Of a DNA stretch of 64,000 nucleotides, positions 51,778 to 62,830 are shown in pieces. The stretch is taken from positions 1-64,000 of the forward strand of contig JAKCPB010001405.1 of the NCBI GenBank assembly GCA_021442155.1, read 5' to 3'. A program made the translations under genes and the position numbers. Each line of letters opens with the position of its first letter. The first letter of the stretch is position 1. The DNA is from Cymbidium sinense. Taxonomy: Eukaryota; Streptophyta; Magnoliopsida; Asparagales; Orchidaceae. The notes under the pieces were generated by a model. The model made no database searches, had not been told where the DNA came from, and saw only the letters and a list, made by a program, of their open reading frames with translations.

Positions 51778-52236
51778 GAATGGGCATAACCTTGATGGAA
51801 GGGACATCACTGACAACGAAGTTCAGTCGAGATCGGTGGAGGCAAGGGGAGGCTGCTATTGTAGTGGTGGTGGAGGATCCGAGGTGCGGTGGATATGGAG
51901 GTGGTGGTGAGCATTGGTGGTTATGGAGGTGGAGGAGCATGGAGGTTATAGCCAATGTGGTGGCAAAGGGAGAGATCGGGATACGATGGTGGATCCCACT
52001 GAGAGGTCGTGGCTGGCGGGGAACTGGAGAAATAAAAATGGCCAATATGATCTGATTATGGAACTGTTCTTTATAGAGAGATGGTTCTAGTTATCTAGTG
52101 TTTTGATTTGCTCTATGCGTGCTCAATTTTTTATCTATGTTGTCGCTTGTGTCTTAGAAAACTTGGTGTGTTACTTGGTTGATGAAATCAAAAAGAAGAA
52201 ATGTTGAATCTGAATTTGTTCCCTATTAAAAAAAAA
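51778..52236 (+). pseudogene. GRP retrocopy F
   Basis: AAT GGG CAT AAC CTT GAT at the start reads N-G-H-N-L-D, then GRDIT: the end of the class IV GRP RRM (family form N-G-x-x-L-D-G-R-N-I-T-V-N). The GGYGGGGEH region near 51885-51915 belongs to the Gly-rich tail, and GGG AAC TGG AGA AAT near 52018 to G-N-W-R-N. Frame is lost by deletions near 51815, 51985 and elsewhere. A-run at 52228-52236. Confidence 0.82.
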
Positions 52237-52564
52237 CCCAAAAATCCTAAACCCTAAACTAAAATCTAAACCCTAAACCCTAAACCCTAAACCCTAAACC
52301 CTAAAACCCTAAACCTACAACCCTAAACCTGCAACCCTAAACCATAAATCCTAAACCCTACACCCTAAAAAACTTTAAACCTTAAACCCCTAAACCCTAA
52401 ACCCTATACCCTAAAACCCTAAACCCTAAACCCTAAACCCTAAACCCTAAAGCCTAAATCATAAACCCTAAAGCCTAAACCAAACCTAAATCTAAACTTA
52501 AAGTAACTAAATAAGTTAAAACTAAACCCTAAAATTAACAAACCTAAACCTAAACCTAAACCTT
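52237..52564 (+). repeat. CCCTAAA-rich satellite between GRP F and G
   Basis: Mostly CCCTAAA and variants (ACCCTACAACCC, AACCTGCAACCC) with no LINE. This spacer, about 330 bases, replaces the spacer-plus-LINE of the preceding composite units and ends with CCTAAACCTAAACCTTAAG at the GRP start. Confidence 0.85.
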
Positions 52565-53033
52565 AAGAGTGGGCAGAACCTTGATGGCAGGAACATCACT
52601 GTCAACCATGCCGCCTAGATCGGGCAAGGGAGGTGAAGGTGGAGCTTATCACAAGGGTGGGGGAATCTAAAGGTGATGGTGGATATGGAGGTGGTGGTCA
52701 GAGCAAAGGTGGTTATGGAGGCAGGAGGAGTGACGGAGGTTATAGCCATGGTGGTGGCGGAGGGAGAGATTGGGTATATGATGGTGGATCCCACTACTCG
52801 AGAGGCCATGGTGGTTTTGATGGGAACTAGAGAAACCAAGAATGGCCAATCGATCTGCTAAACTATGTCTTTATATAGAGATAGTCTAGTTATCTAGGGT
52901 TTTTGATTTGCTCAATGCTTCCACATTTTTTATATATTGCATCACTTGTGTCTTAGAAAACTTGGTGTGTTACTCGGTTGATTAAATCAAAAAGAAAAAA
53001 ATGTTGAATATGAATTTGTTCTCTATTAAAAAA
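52565..53033 (+). pseudogene. GRP retrocopy G, best preserved
   Basis: S-G-Q-N-L-D-G-R-N-I-T-V-N is readable at about 52569-52607, then a stop (TAG) near 52617. After a frameshift the tail is open at 52633-52830: GGYGGGGQSKGGYGG, then RRSDGGYSHGGGGGRD and YSRGHGGFDGN, after which the Trp of W-R-N is TAG. This combination of RRM end, G-Y-G-G repeats with R/S-rich interruptions and W-R-N C-terminus is what identifies the family as plant class IV GRPs (the GRP7/8-like group). The 3' UTR and A-run (53027-53033) follow. It is 5'-truncated at the same place as the other copies, has no RRM RNP motifs and no promoter, so it is not functional. Confidence 0.88.
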
Positions 53034-53076
53034 TACCAAAAACCCTTAACACTAAACTAAAACCAACCCTAAACCA

Positions 53077-53303
53077 TGAGAGTCGAGGTGGTTCTGATGG
53101 GAACTGAGAAACAAGAATGACCAACTGACCGCTTATGGAACTATGTCTTTACAGTAGAGACGGTTCTAGTTATCTAGGGTTTTTTATTTGCTCTATGCAT
53201 GCTCATTTTTTATCTATGTCATAACTTGTGTCTTAGAAAACTTGGTGTGTTACTTGGTTGATGAAATCGAAAAGAAAAAATGAATTTAATTCTCTATTTA
53301 AAA
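53077..53303 (+). pseudogene. GRP retrocopy H, 3' portion only
   Basis: Begins within the Gly-rich tail (GAGAGTCGAGGTGG corresponds to S-R-G-G), about 40 satellite bases after the end of copy G, and runs through GGGAACTGAGAAACAAGAATG and the 3' UTR. The tail is reduced (TTAAAACTAAAACC). It could be a tandem duplicate of copy G that lost its 5' half. Confidence 0.75.
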
Positions 53304-55032
53304 CTAAAACCTAAACACTAAACTAAAACTAGAACCTAAACTAAAACCTAAACCCTAAACCCTAAACCTAAACTAAACTAAACCTAAACCCTAAACCCTA
53401 AACCCTAAACCCTAAACCCTAAACCTAAAACTAAACCTAAGCTCTAAATAAACCTAATGCATAAACTTAACCCTAATCCTAAACTAAACCCTAAACCACC
53501 TTAAACTTGCTAACCCTAAAACTAAACTTAAATGCTAAACTTAAAACCTAAAACCCTAAACTTAAAGCTAAACATTAAACCCAAAACCTAAACCCAAAAC
53601 CCAAAACCTTAATCCTTAACCCTAAACCCTAAACCCTAAAACCTTAAACCCTAAACCTTAAACCCCAAACCCTAAACCTAAACCTAAAGTAACTAAATAA
53701 ATTAAAAAAAACTAAACTTTAAAACCTAATAAACCTTAAACTAAACCTAAATTCTAAACCCTAAACCTTAAACCCTAAACCTTAAACCTTAAAATACTAA
53801 ACCCTAAACCCTAAAACCTAAAAGCTAAACAGTAAACCACTAAACCCCAAACCTTAAACCCTAAACCCCAAACCCAAAACCCTAAACTAACCGTAAACCG
53901 TAAACCCTAAACCCTAAAAACCTTAAAACCTTAAAATGAAAACCTAAACTAAATAAAACCTAAAAATAAAATAAATAAAACCTAAACCAAAATAAAATAA
54001 AATAGAAACATAAAATAAAACCTAAACTTAAACTTAAACCTAAACCTAAACCTAAAAAGAAAATAAAATAAAAATTAAAACTAAAATAAAATAAAATAAA
54101 TAAAAACCTAAACTAAAAAAAAAAAAAAAAACCTAAATAAAATAAAAACTAAACTTAAAATAAAAAATAAAATAAACCTAAAATAAAATAAAAAAATAAA
54201 CCAAAAAAAAAATAAACCAAAAATAAAACATAAAATAAATAAAAATAAAACCTAAACCCTAAACTAAAATTTAAAAAAACCTAAACCTAAAATAAAAATA
54301 AAATAAACCTAAACCTAAACTAAAACAAATAAGACATTAACCTATTCATAAAATAACCTTAAAAAATAAAATAAACTAAAATAAACCCAAAAATAAATGA
54401 AAAATAAAACCTAATAAAACCTATAATAAACCTAAAAAAATAAAATAAAAACCTAAACCTAAACCTAAAAAAATAAAATAAAAACCTAAACCTAAACCTA
54501 AAAAAAAAAAAAAATCAAACCTAAACCTATAAAAGAAAATAAAAATAAAACTCAACTAAAAAAAATTTAAACCTAAACCTAAACCTAAAACATAAACTAA
54601 AATAAAAAACCTATGCTAAAATAAATAAACTTAAAATAAATAAACTAAACTAAATAAAATAAAAAAATAAACTTAAATAGAAATAAAAAATAAAGAAAAC
54701 TAAAATAAATAAAAATTAAGCTAAATATACTAAATAAACCTAAACCTACTGATTTACTTAATTAAACAAAAAAACCTTAAACTAAACCTAAACCCTAAAC
54801 CCTAAACCCTAAACCCTAAACCCTAAACCCTAAAAGCATAAACCCTAAAACCCTAAACACTAAACTAAAACCCTAAACCCTAAACCCTAAACCCTAAACA
54901 CAAACCCTAAACCCTAAACCCTAAACCCCAAACCCTAAACCCCAAACCCAAAACCTAAACCTAAATTAACTAAATAAATTAAAAATAAACCTAAACCCAA
55001 AACCTAATAAACTTAAACCTAAACCAAAACCC
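53304..55032 (+). repeat. Telomere-like satellite with one unit boundary
   Basis: CCCTAAA block (53330-53930), A-rich arm (53935-54740), boundary tag (CCTACTGATTTACTTAATTA at about 54748), then a second CCCTAAA block with the longest perfect run noted in the window, about six heptamers at 54789-54834. Confidence 0.88.
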
Positions 55033-55501
55033 TAAGAATGGGCATAACCTTGATAAGGAACATCACCTTCAACCGTGCTCAATCTAGATATGGCAGAGGG
55101 GAGGAGAGGCAGTTATCATAGGGTGGTGGGGAACTGGAGGTGCTGATCGACATGGAGGTGGTGGTCGGAGCAGTGGTTGTTATGGAGGCGTGAAGAGCGA
55201 AGGAGCTTACAGCCATGGTAGTGGCAGAGGGAGATGATGGTGGATCCTGCTACTCGAGAGGCTGGGGTGGTTCTGATTGGAACTAGAGAAACTAAAGAAT
55301 GACCGATTCGATCTGCTACTTATTAAACTATGTCTTTACAACAAAGGTGGTTCTAGTTATCTAAGGTTTTTGATTTGCTCTATACATGCTCACTTTTTAT
55401 TTATGTCATCACTTGTGTCTTAGAAAACTTTGTGTGTTACTTGGTTGATGAAATTGAAAAGAAGAAATGTTGAATCTAAATTTATTCTATGTTAAAAAAA
55501 A
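55033..55501 (+). pseudogene. GRP retrocopy I
   Basis: AAG AAT GGG CAT AAC CTT GAT at the start, then CGT GCT CAA TCT AGA TAT GGC near 55074, which reads R-A-Q-S-R-Y-G, the conserved RRM/Gly-rich junction (family form E-A-Q-S-R-G). The tail is frameshifted. AACTAGAGAAACTAAAG near 55284 shows the W-R-N codons (Trp as stop) followed by TAA, likely the original stop. The 3' UTR ends in an A-run at 55493-55501 joined to CCCTAAACCC. Confidence 0.83.
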
Positions 55502-57720
55502 CCCTAAACCCTAAACTAAAACTTGAACCATAAACCTAAAATCTAAACTATAAATCATAAATCATAAATCTTAAAACCCTAAACCCTAAACCCTAAACAC
55601 CTAAACCTAATCCTAAACTAAATAAAACCTAAAATAAAAAAATAAAATAAATAAAATAAAATAAAAAATAAAAAAATAAATAAACCTATAATTAAAATAA
55701 ATAAATAAACCTAAACCTAAATAAATAAAATAATAAAATAAAATAAAATAAACTAAAACTAAACTAATAAAATAAAATAAAAAATAAATAAAATAAAATA
55801 AAATAAAATAAATAAAAGCCAAAACTAAAAAAAAATAAAATAAACCTAAAATAAAAAAATCTAAATAAAATAAATACTAAATAAAAATAAAAATAAAATA
55901 AATTTAAAAAATAAAAAATAAAACTAAATAAAACCTACATAAAAATAAAGCTAAAAATAAACCTAAAATAAATAAAAATAAAACCTAACCTAAACTAAAA
56001 AAAATAAACCTAAAATATATAAAATAAAATAAACCTAAACCTAAACTAAAACTAAATAAAATAAAATAAACTAAAATAAACCAAAACCTAAACTAAAAAA
56101 TAAAACCTAAAAAATAACCCTAAAATAAACCTAAAACCTAAACCAATAAAAAAAAAAAACCTAAAACCAAAAATTAAAAATAAACCTAACCTAAAAATAA
56201 ACTAAACTAAAAATAAACATAAATCTAAACCAAAACCTAAAAAATAAACTAAAACTAAAAAACATAAACTAAAATATATAAACCTAAAATAAATAAACTA
56301 AACTAAATAAAAATAAAAAAATAACCTTAAACCCAAAATCCTAAACCCTAAACCCTATATCCTAAAACTAACCATAAACCCTAAAACCTAACTTAAATTT
56401 AAACCCTAAACCTAAACCTAAACTAAACTCCTAAACTCTAACTTAACTTTAAACCCTAAACTAAACCTAAACTATAAAATCCTAAACCCTAAACCTAAAC
56501 CTAAACTAACCTAAACTAAAACTAAACTCCTAAAACTAATGCCTAAACCTATACCCCTAATCCCTAAACTAACCTAAAACCTAAGTTAACCCTAAACACT
56601 AAACCTAAACTTAAACCCTAACCCTAAACCCTAAACCTAAACTAACTAAACTAAACAAAAAACATTAAACCCTAAAACTCTAAATCCTTACCCTAAACCC
56701 TCAACCATAAACCCTAAACCCTAAAAACCTAAAAACCTAAAAACCTAAACCAAAACTAAATAAACCTTAAAAATAAACTTGATAAAAAAACCTAAAGCTA
56801 AATAAAATAAAAAAATTAAATAAAATAAAATTCTAAACCTAAAATTAAAATAAATTTAAAAATAAAAATAAAAATAAAATAAAATATATAAAAATATAAA
56901 CTAAACTAAAAAATAAAATAAACTTAATAATAAAAAACTAAATAAAATAAAAAACTAAACGTAAAATAAAAATAAAATAAAGCTAAAATAAAATAAAATA
57001 AAATAAAAGCTAAAAACTTAAAAAAAAAATAAACCTAAAATAAAACCTAAAAAATAAACAAAAAATAAAACCTAAACCCTAAACTAATGAAAACCTAAAC
57101 CTAATATAAAAATAAAATAAATAAAATAAAATAAACGTAAACATAATCTATAATAAGCTAAATTAAAATAAATAAAACTTGAACCTAAACCTAAAAAAAC
57201 TAAACCTAAACTAAACAAAATAAAATAAACTAAAAATAAACCTAAACCCAAACTTTAAAAAAAAAAACTTAAAATAAACCTAAAATAAAAACCTAAAACC
57301 TAAACATAAAAAAATAAAATAGAAACTTCAACCTAAACCAAAAATTAAAAATTGAACATAAACCTAAAAAAAAAAATAAAAATAAAATTCAACTAAGAAA
57401 TTAACCTAAACCTAAAAACAAAGTAAATAAAAAAAACCTAAACTAAAAATAAAAAAACCAAACTAAATAAAAAAACCTAAATAAAAAAATAAAAGAAACT
57501 AAAATAAATAAATAAATAAACTAAATAAACTAAATAAACCTAAACCTATCAGTTTACTTAATTTTTTTCTTTAAAAAAACCATAATCCCTAAATCCTTAA
57601 CCCTAAACCCTAAACCCTAAAACAAACCTAAACATACAACCCTAAACCCTAAACCTAAAACCCTAAACCCTAAACCCTAAACATTAACCTTGAACCTAAA
57701 CCCTAAACCTTATCCCTAAC
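55502..57720 (+). repeat. Telomere-like satellite
   Basis: A-rich arm unusually dominated by AAATAAAATAAA (55610-56320), a CCCTAAA block (56325-56720), a second arm, the boundary tag (CCTATCAGTTTACTTAATTT at about 57546) and a last CCCTAAA block that grades into the TAA-rich domain. Confidence 0.87.
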
Positions 57721-60700
57721 ACTAACCTAAACCCTAATAAATAACTAATAACTAACTAATAAACCTAAACCCTAAACTACAAACTAATAAAACTAAACCA
57801 AATAACTAAACTAATTAAACTAAAACTAATAACTAATAAACTAAAACTAAGAAACTAACTAAATAACTAATAAATAACTAATAATAACTAACTAACTAAT
57901 AACTAAACTAAACTAATAAACTAACTATACCTAATAATAAACTAACTAAATAATAATAACTAAAACTAATAGTAAAACTAAAAAAACTAGTAAACTAAAA
58001 CTAAATAACTAATAACAAATAACACTAAACTAATAAACTAATAATAAACTAAACTAAATAAAAATAATTAAACTAATAATAAAAAACTAACCTAAAAAAA
58101 AAAATAAATAAAATAAAACCTAAATAAATAAACTAATCAATAATAAACAAACCTAATAAACTAACTAATAATAATAAATAAAACTAACTAAACCAAGAAA
58201 CTAATAACTAATAATAATAAAAAATAAACTAAACTAAAAAACTAATAATAACTAAAAAACATAAATAATAAAACTAATAACCTAAAACTAACTAAACTAA
58301 ACTAAAATTAATAATAAACTAAATAATAAATAAATAAAACTAAACCAACTAAACACTAAACACTAAACTAATAAATAATAATAAACTAAATAAAACCAAC
58401 CATAATATAATTAATAATAATAATAAACTAATAAACTAAACTAACTAAACTAATAAACTAATAACTAATAATAATAATAAAACCAATAATAACATCAAAC
58501 CCTAAACCTAAACCAAAAAAAACTAATAAAATAACAAACTAAACTAAACTAAAATAATTAATAACAAAACTAATAAAACTAATAATAATAATAAAACCAT
58601 AACTAAAAAATTAATTAACTAATAATAAAACTAAACCAAAAACTAACTAATAACTACAAAGAAAACCTAATAAACTAAGAAATAATAAACTAATAAACTA
58701 AAACCTAATAATAACTAATAAAATTAAAACTAATAATAAACTCAATAAAACTAATAAAAACTAAAAAACCAATAATAAATAACCAATAACCTAAAATGAA
58801 TAACTAATAAACCAATAAATTAAATAACCAAAAAAATTAACTAATAAAACTAAACTAATTAATAAATTAATCTAAACCCTAATAAATAATAAACACTAAA
58901 ACTAAACTAATAAACTAATTATAATAACTAATAATAAATAACTAAATAACTAACTCAAACTAAACCCTAAACCTAAATTAATAAACCATAAAAATTAACT
59001 AACAAATAAACATAATAATAACTAAACCTTATAAGCTAACTAATAACTATCAAGAAACTAATAATAAAACACCTAACTAAAAAATTAATAATAACTAACT
59101 AATTATAAACTAATAACTAAATAAAATAAAACTAACTAAATAACTAAACTAATAAACCTAATAAATAAACTAATAATAAAACTAACTAACAATAACTAAA
59201 CTAATAAAAACTAATAATAATAATAATTATTAACTAACTAACTAAAGTAATAAACTAATAATAATAAAACTAATAATTAACTAATTAATAAATAACAAAA
59301 TAACTATACCGTAAACCCTAACTAAATAAATAAACTAAATAATAATAATAAAATTAATAATAATAAACAAAAACTAATAATAATTATAATAATAAACTAA
59401 GAAAAAAGCTAATCTAAAATAAAACTAATAATAAACCAACTAACTAAACTAATAATAATAATAACAATAAATAACTAATAATAACTAATAAAAAAAAACT
59501 AAAAAAACTAAAAAACTAATGATAATAAACTAAAAAACCTAAACCCATAACTAAACTAATAAACTAATAAATAAACTAACAAAACTAAACTAATAAAACT
59601 AAACCACTAACTAAAACTAACTAAAACCTAAATAATAATAAAACCATAAACTAATAATAATAACTAACTACACTAAATAAATAACTAACTAACTAATAAA
59701 GTAATAAACTAATAAACTAACTAACTAATAAACTAAACTAATTAATAAATAAACCTAAACTCTAATAAATAATAAACACTAAAACTAAAATAATAAACTA
59801 ATAATAATAACTAATAATGTATAACTAAATAACTAACTAAAACTAAACTCTAAACCTAAATTAATAATTAAAAACTAACTAATAAATAAACATAAAATAA
59901 CTAAACCTAATAAACTAACATAACTAATTATAAACTAATAATAAAACACCTAACTAAAAAATTAATAAACTAAATAATAATAAGCTAATAAACTAATAAC
60001 TAAGTAAAATAAAACTAAATAAATAAATAAGCTAAATAAACTAATAATAATAAAACTAATAATAAACTAACTAATAAATAACTAAATAACTAAACCCTAA
60101 ACCCTAACTAAATAAATAAACTAAATAATAAAAAAAACTTATAATAATAAACATAAACTAATAATAATAATAAACTTAGAAAAACTAATCTAAAACAAAA
60201 CTAATAATAAACAAACTAACTAAACAAATAATAATAATAAATAATAAATAACTAATAATCCCTAATAAAAAACTAATCCATAAACTAATCTAAAAAATTA
60301 ATAATAATAAACTAATAAACCTAAACCCATAACTAAACTAATAAAACTAATAAACTAAACTAATAAACTAATAAATAAACTAGCAAAAATAAATTAATAA
60401 AACTAAACCATTAACTAAAACTAACTAAAACCTAAATAATAATAAAACCATAAAGTAATAATAATAACTAACTAAATTAAATAAATAACTAATTAACTAA
60501 TAATAACTAAATTAACTAATAATAATTAATAAATAAAACCCCAATAAACCAACTAACTAAATAAAATAATAAACTAAACCTAAACTCTCCCCCCTAAACC
60601 AACCTAAAATAATAATAAATAAAACTAAAACTAATAAAACTAAACTAACTAAACTAAACATAGTACTAATAATAAAATAATAATAACTTAAAACTTATAA

Positions 60701-60762
60701 AATCTAATAATAACTAATATAAACTAAACCTAAAATCTAAACCCTAAAACTAAACTAAACCC
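57721..60762 (+). repeat. TAA/ACTAA-rich simple-sequence domain
   Basis: Three kilobases in which AACTAATAATAA, ACTAACTAA and TAATAATAA replace the usual CCTAAA/AAATAAA words; CCCTAAA survives only as isolated pairs. No other part of the window has this composition. It contains a large internal duplication (separate entry). No gene is visible. Confidence 0.85.
58875..60540 (+). repeat. 0.8-0.9 kb tandem duplication within the TAA-rich domain
   Basis: AATAAATAATAAACACTAAA occurs at 58881 and 59764, AAACCCATAACTAAACTAAT at 59541 and 60323, and CCCTAACTAAATAAATAAAC at about 59317 and 60103. Flanking words keep the same order in both copies. The offset shrinks from 883 to about 782, so the second copy has lost about 100 bases. 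Confidence 0.75.
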
Positions 60763-62830
60763 TCTTATTGAGCAATTTTGGGATCCCTCGCATTCTTGGT
60801 GAGTTTTTGAGTGCTTTCTCACTTGGTTTCCTTATAAATTGTCGACTTTGGGCTGATCTCGACATGTTCTTATCATGACAATGTGACTCATGGCATCGGC
60901 TTCTTCAAATCCATGGGGTAAATCCCATGTGCCAATGGATCCCGCTAGGGCATTATAATTTTTTGGGTAATCCTTCCTCTAAATTACTTGCTGTTACTAA
61001 ATCTTTTAAAAAGGCTTTAGCCTGTAAGAATTCCTCCACCGAGCCTCCTTTGAATTGCTTCATATGAATTTTAAAGGTACTCCGACAATTATGATATTAG
61101 ATGAGGATATTGAAAGATTAGCTGAGCCTTTTGGCCAAAGATGGAAGATATTCATTCTTTTTTAATAGCTTAAATTTATCGTTCATTTTCTATTGAATTA
61201 ATCCAAGGCATGTTGATTAAACTTTCTAATGACCTTGATTATAGAATAATTTTTCTAGGAGTTTTATTATGTTTTAATTGTCAAATGCAAAGTGGATGCC
61301 TATGTTTGATGTTAATGAAGAGTCTCCTATTATTCCCATTTGGATTTCTTTACCTAACTTGCATATTCATCTATTTAATCATCAAATTCTTGCTATTGGG
61401 TTGATTTTGGTCCTTTGTAAGTTGATCAAGCAAATGCTTCTTCTAGACTTTCTGTTGCTAGAATTCTTGTAGAGATTGAAATTACTAAACAATATCTGAA
61501 AGAAATTTGGTTTTGAGAAAATGCATTATTTTAGAAAGTTGTTTTTAAGAAGTTTCCCATTTTTTGTAATCATTGTAAGATTGATGGGCATGAAATTTTT
61601 GAATGCTTTATTGCTCATCCCTCTCTTAGGAAGAAAATCACCAGTAAGAATTCAATTGTTGAAAAATGATGATTCTCTCAAGTTGGATAAAGAAAAATCG
61701 CTTTTCAAAATTATGATGTTTTGCAAAACCAGATTTCTGAATCTTCTAAAAAAGTTTTACCTATTAATGATTTGTCTAATGCGAAGGCAATTTTGGTGTT
61801 TCAAAAAAGTTTTAACTAATAATCATGCTCTAAGTGTTTCTTTCAAAGATTCTTAAAGGGAAGACTTTAGAGGTGGTTAATGATTCTAATGGTTTGATGT
61901 TGTGCATAAGTCCTTTCATGATGATGGATCGAATATTGTTGATGCTAACACCATTTCTTCCAATCAATTGGATATTGTTTCTCTTTCTCTTATGTCTACT
62001 TTAGATCATGGGAAAGAGATAATTTCTTTGCCTTCTTTGATTGAGAATGGTGGTGAAAAGAATCTTCTTATTTCTGATATTTTAATTTCTGGTCCTAACA
62101 ATCTTGTTAATATTGTGATCCTTCTTTAAAAATAAGATTTAGATACCTGTGATAATTCTCTCATTGTGAATAGTTCTATTTTAGTTCAAAATGTTGGTTT
62201 TTCTATGGCTGGTAATTCTATTCAAAATTTTGGTAATATGCTATATGTTTCTAAGGGATTTGAATCTTATTTTAATCCCTTACATGAAGATTGCACTGAA
62301 AATCTAGATTCTTGCTTCTTTTATGAATGAAGATAGGAGGACACTCTTCGATTTTGTTGGAAGGTGAAAATATAGATAATTGTCTTCTTAATAAAGCTGT
62401 TTTTGCTTCTTCTTTCATTCTGAAATGCATACTATTTTTGATTTTCCTTTGTCTAATGTTGTGGATGATTTTGAATGCTCTTCTTTGAAATTGATAGCTT
62501 CTGTTGATCCCCATGCCTTTTATAACAATACTGATTCATTTTTTGGATGGAGATTTTTTAGAGAAAGGGCATGGTTATAAAATTGTTTACAAGAAGAAAA
62601 AAGCGTTCACATTTATGCCCTCCTCACTTCGAGGGTTACTCATTCCAAAGCTTCTTGGAAATAATCTCTCCTATCCTTGGGAGGTTTTTGCTTTTGTCTA
62701 TTTTTTCTCTATTGGTAGCTTTTCTGTGTTTTCTTGCTAGCTTGAGTATTGGCTTCTTGGCTAATTTTCCTTCTAGCTTGGTGTTTCTAGCTTCCTGTTT
62801 GTTGCATTTTTTTGGTGCCCTTTGGCCTTG
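60763..62830 (+). mobile_element. LINE 4: 5' part only, 3' end missing
   Basis: Starts CCTCTTATTGAGCAATTTTGG directly after satellite and carries the leader and ORF1 of the same broad LINE family as the 20.5 kb element. It stops at GGCCTTG (62830) against AACCTAAACTAAATAAAACC with no poly-A. Losing the 3' rather than the 5' end is not a normal outcome of target-primed reverse transcription, so a later deletion or recombination with satellite is likely. Confidence 0.75.
60935..61860 (+). pseudogene. LINE 4 ORF1 (DUF4283 and CCHC zinc knuckle), broken
   Basis: From ATG 60935, fragments read LLAVTKSFKKALACKN (as in the first LINE), then NAKWMPMFDVNEESPIIPIW and ISLPNLHIHLFNHQIL (61278-61400), the characteristic C-terminal half of DUF4283. 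An intact zinc knuckle C-N-H-C-K-I-D-G-H-E-I-F-E-C (C-x2-C-x4-H-x4-C) lies at 61565-61606. The domain is split over at least four frames. Later short frames (61902-62129, 62504-62740) are the Ser/Asn-rich ORF1 tail. Confidence 0.78.

Larger units (their letters stand above)
43781..52236 (+). repeat. Tandem array of about 4.0 kb composite units (GRP - satellite - LINE)
   Basis: Unit 1 (GRP D, satellite, LINE at 44517, ending about 47784) and unit 2 (GRP E at 47785, satellite, LINE at 48526, ending about 51777) have the same parts, the same LINE 5' breakpoint (AGCTTAATAAYAATT), the same boundary tag in the satellite and the same 12-17 bases between LINE tail and next GRP. Unit 3 starts at 51778 with GRP F but lacks the LINE. 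GRP starts are 3993 apart (47785, 51778). Identical junctions prove duplication of a finished composite and exclude repeated independent insertion. Confidence 0.85.

Noticed and set aside
54789..54834. Perfect CCCTAAA run as a functional telomere
   Set aside because: Only about six units, flanked on both sides by decayed repeats and transposons; a plant telomere has kilobases of perfect repeats.
55613..55822. Minus-strand Phe/Tyr-rich frames in the satellite (also 29964-30194, 36346-36567)
   Set aside because: Translations of AAATAAA-type repeats read on the opposite strand.
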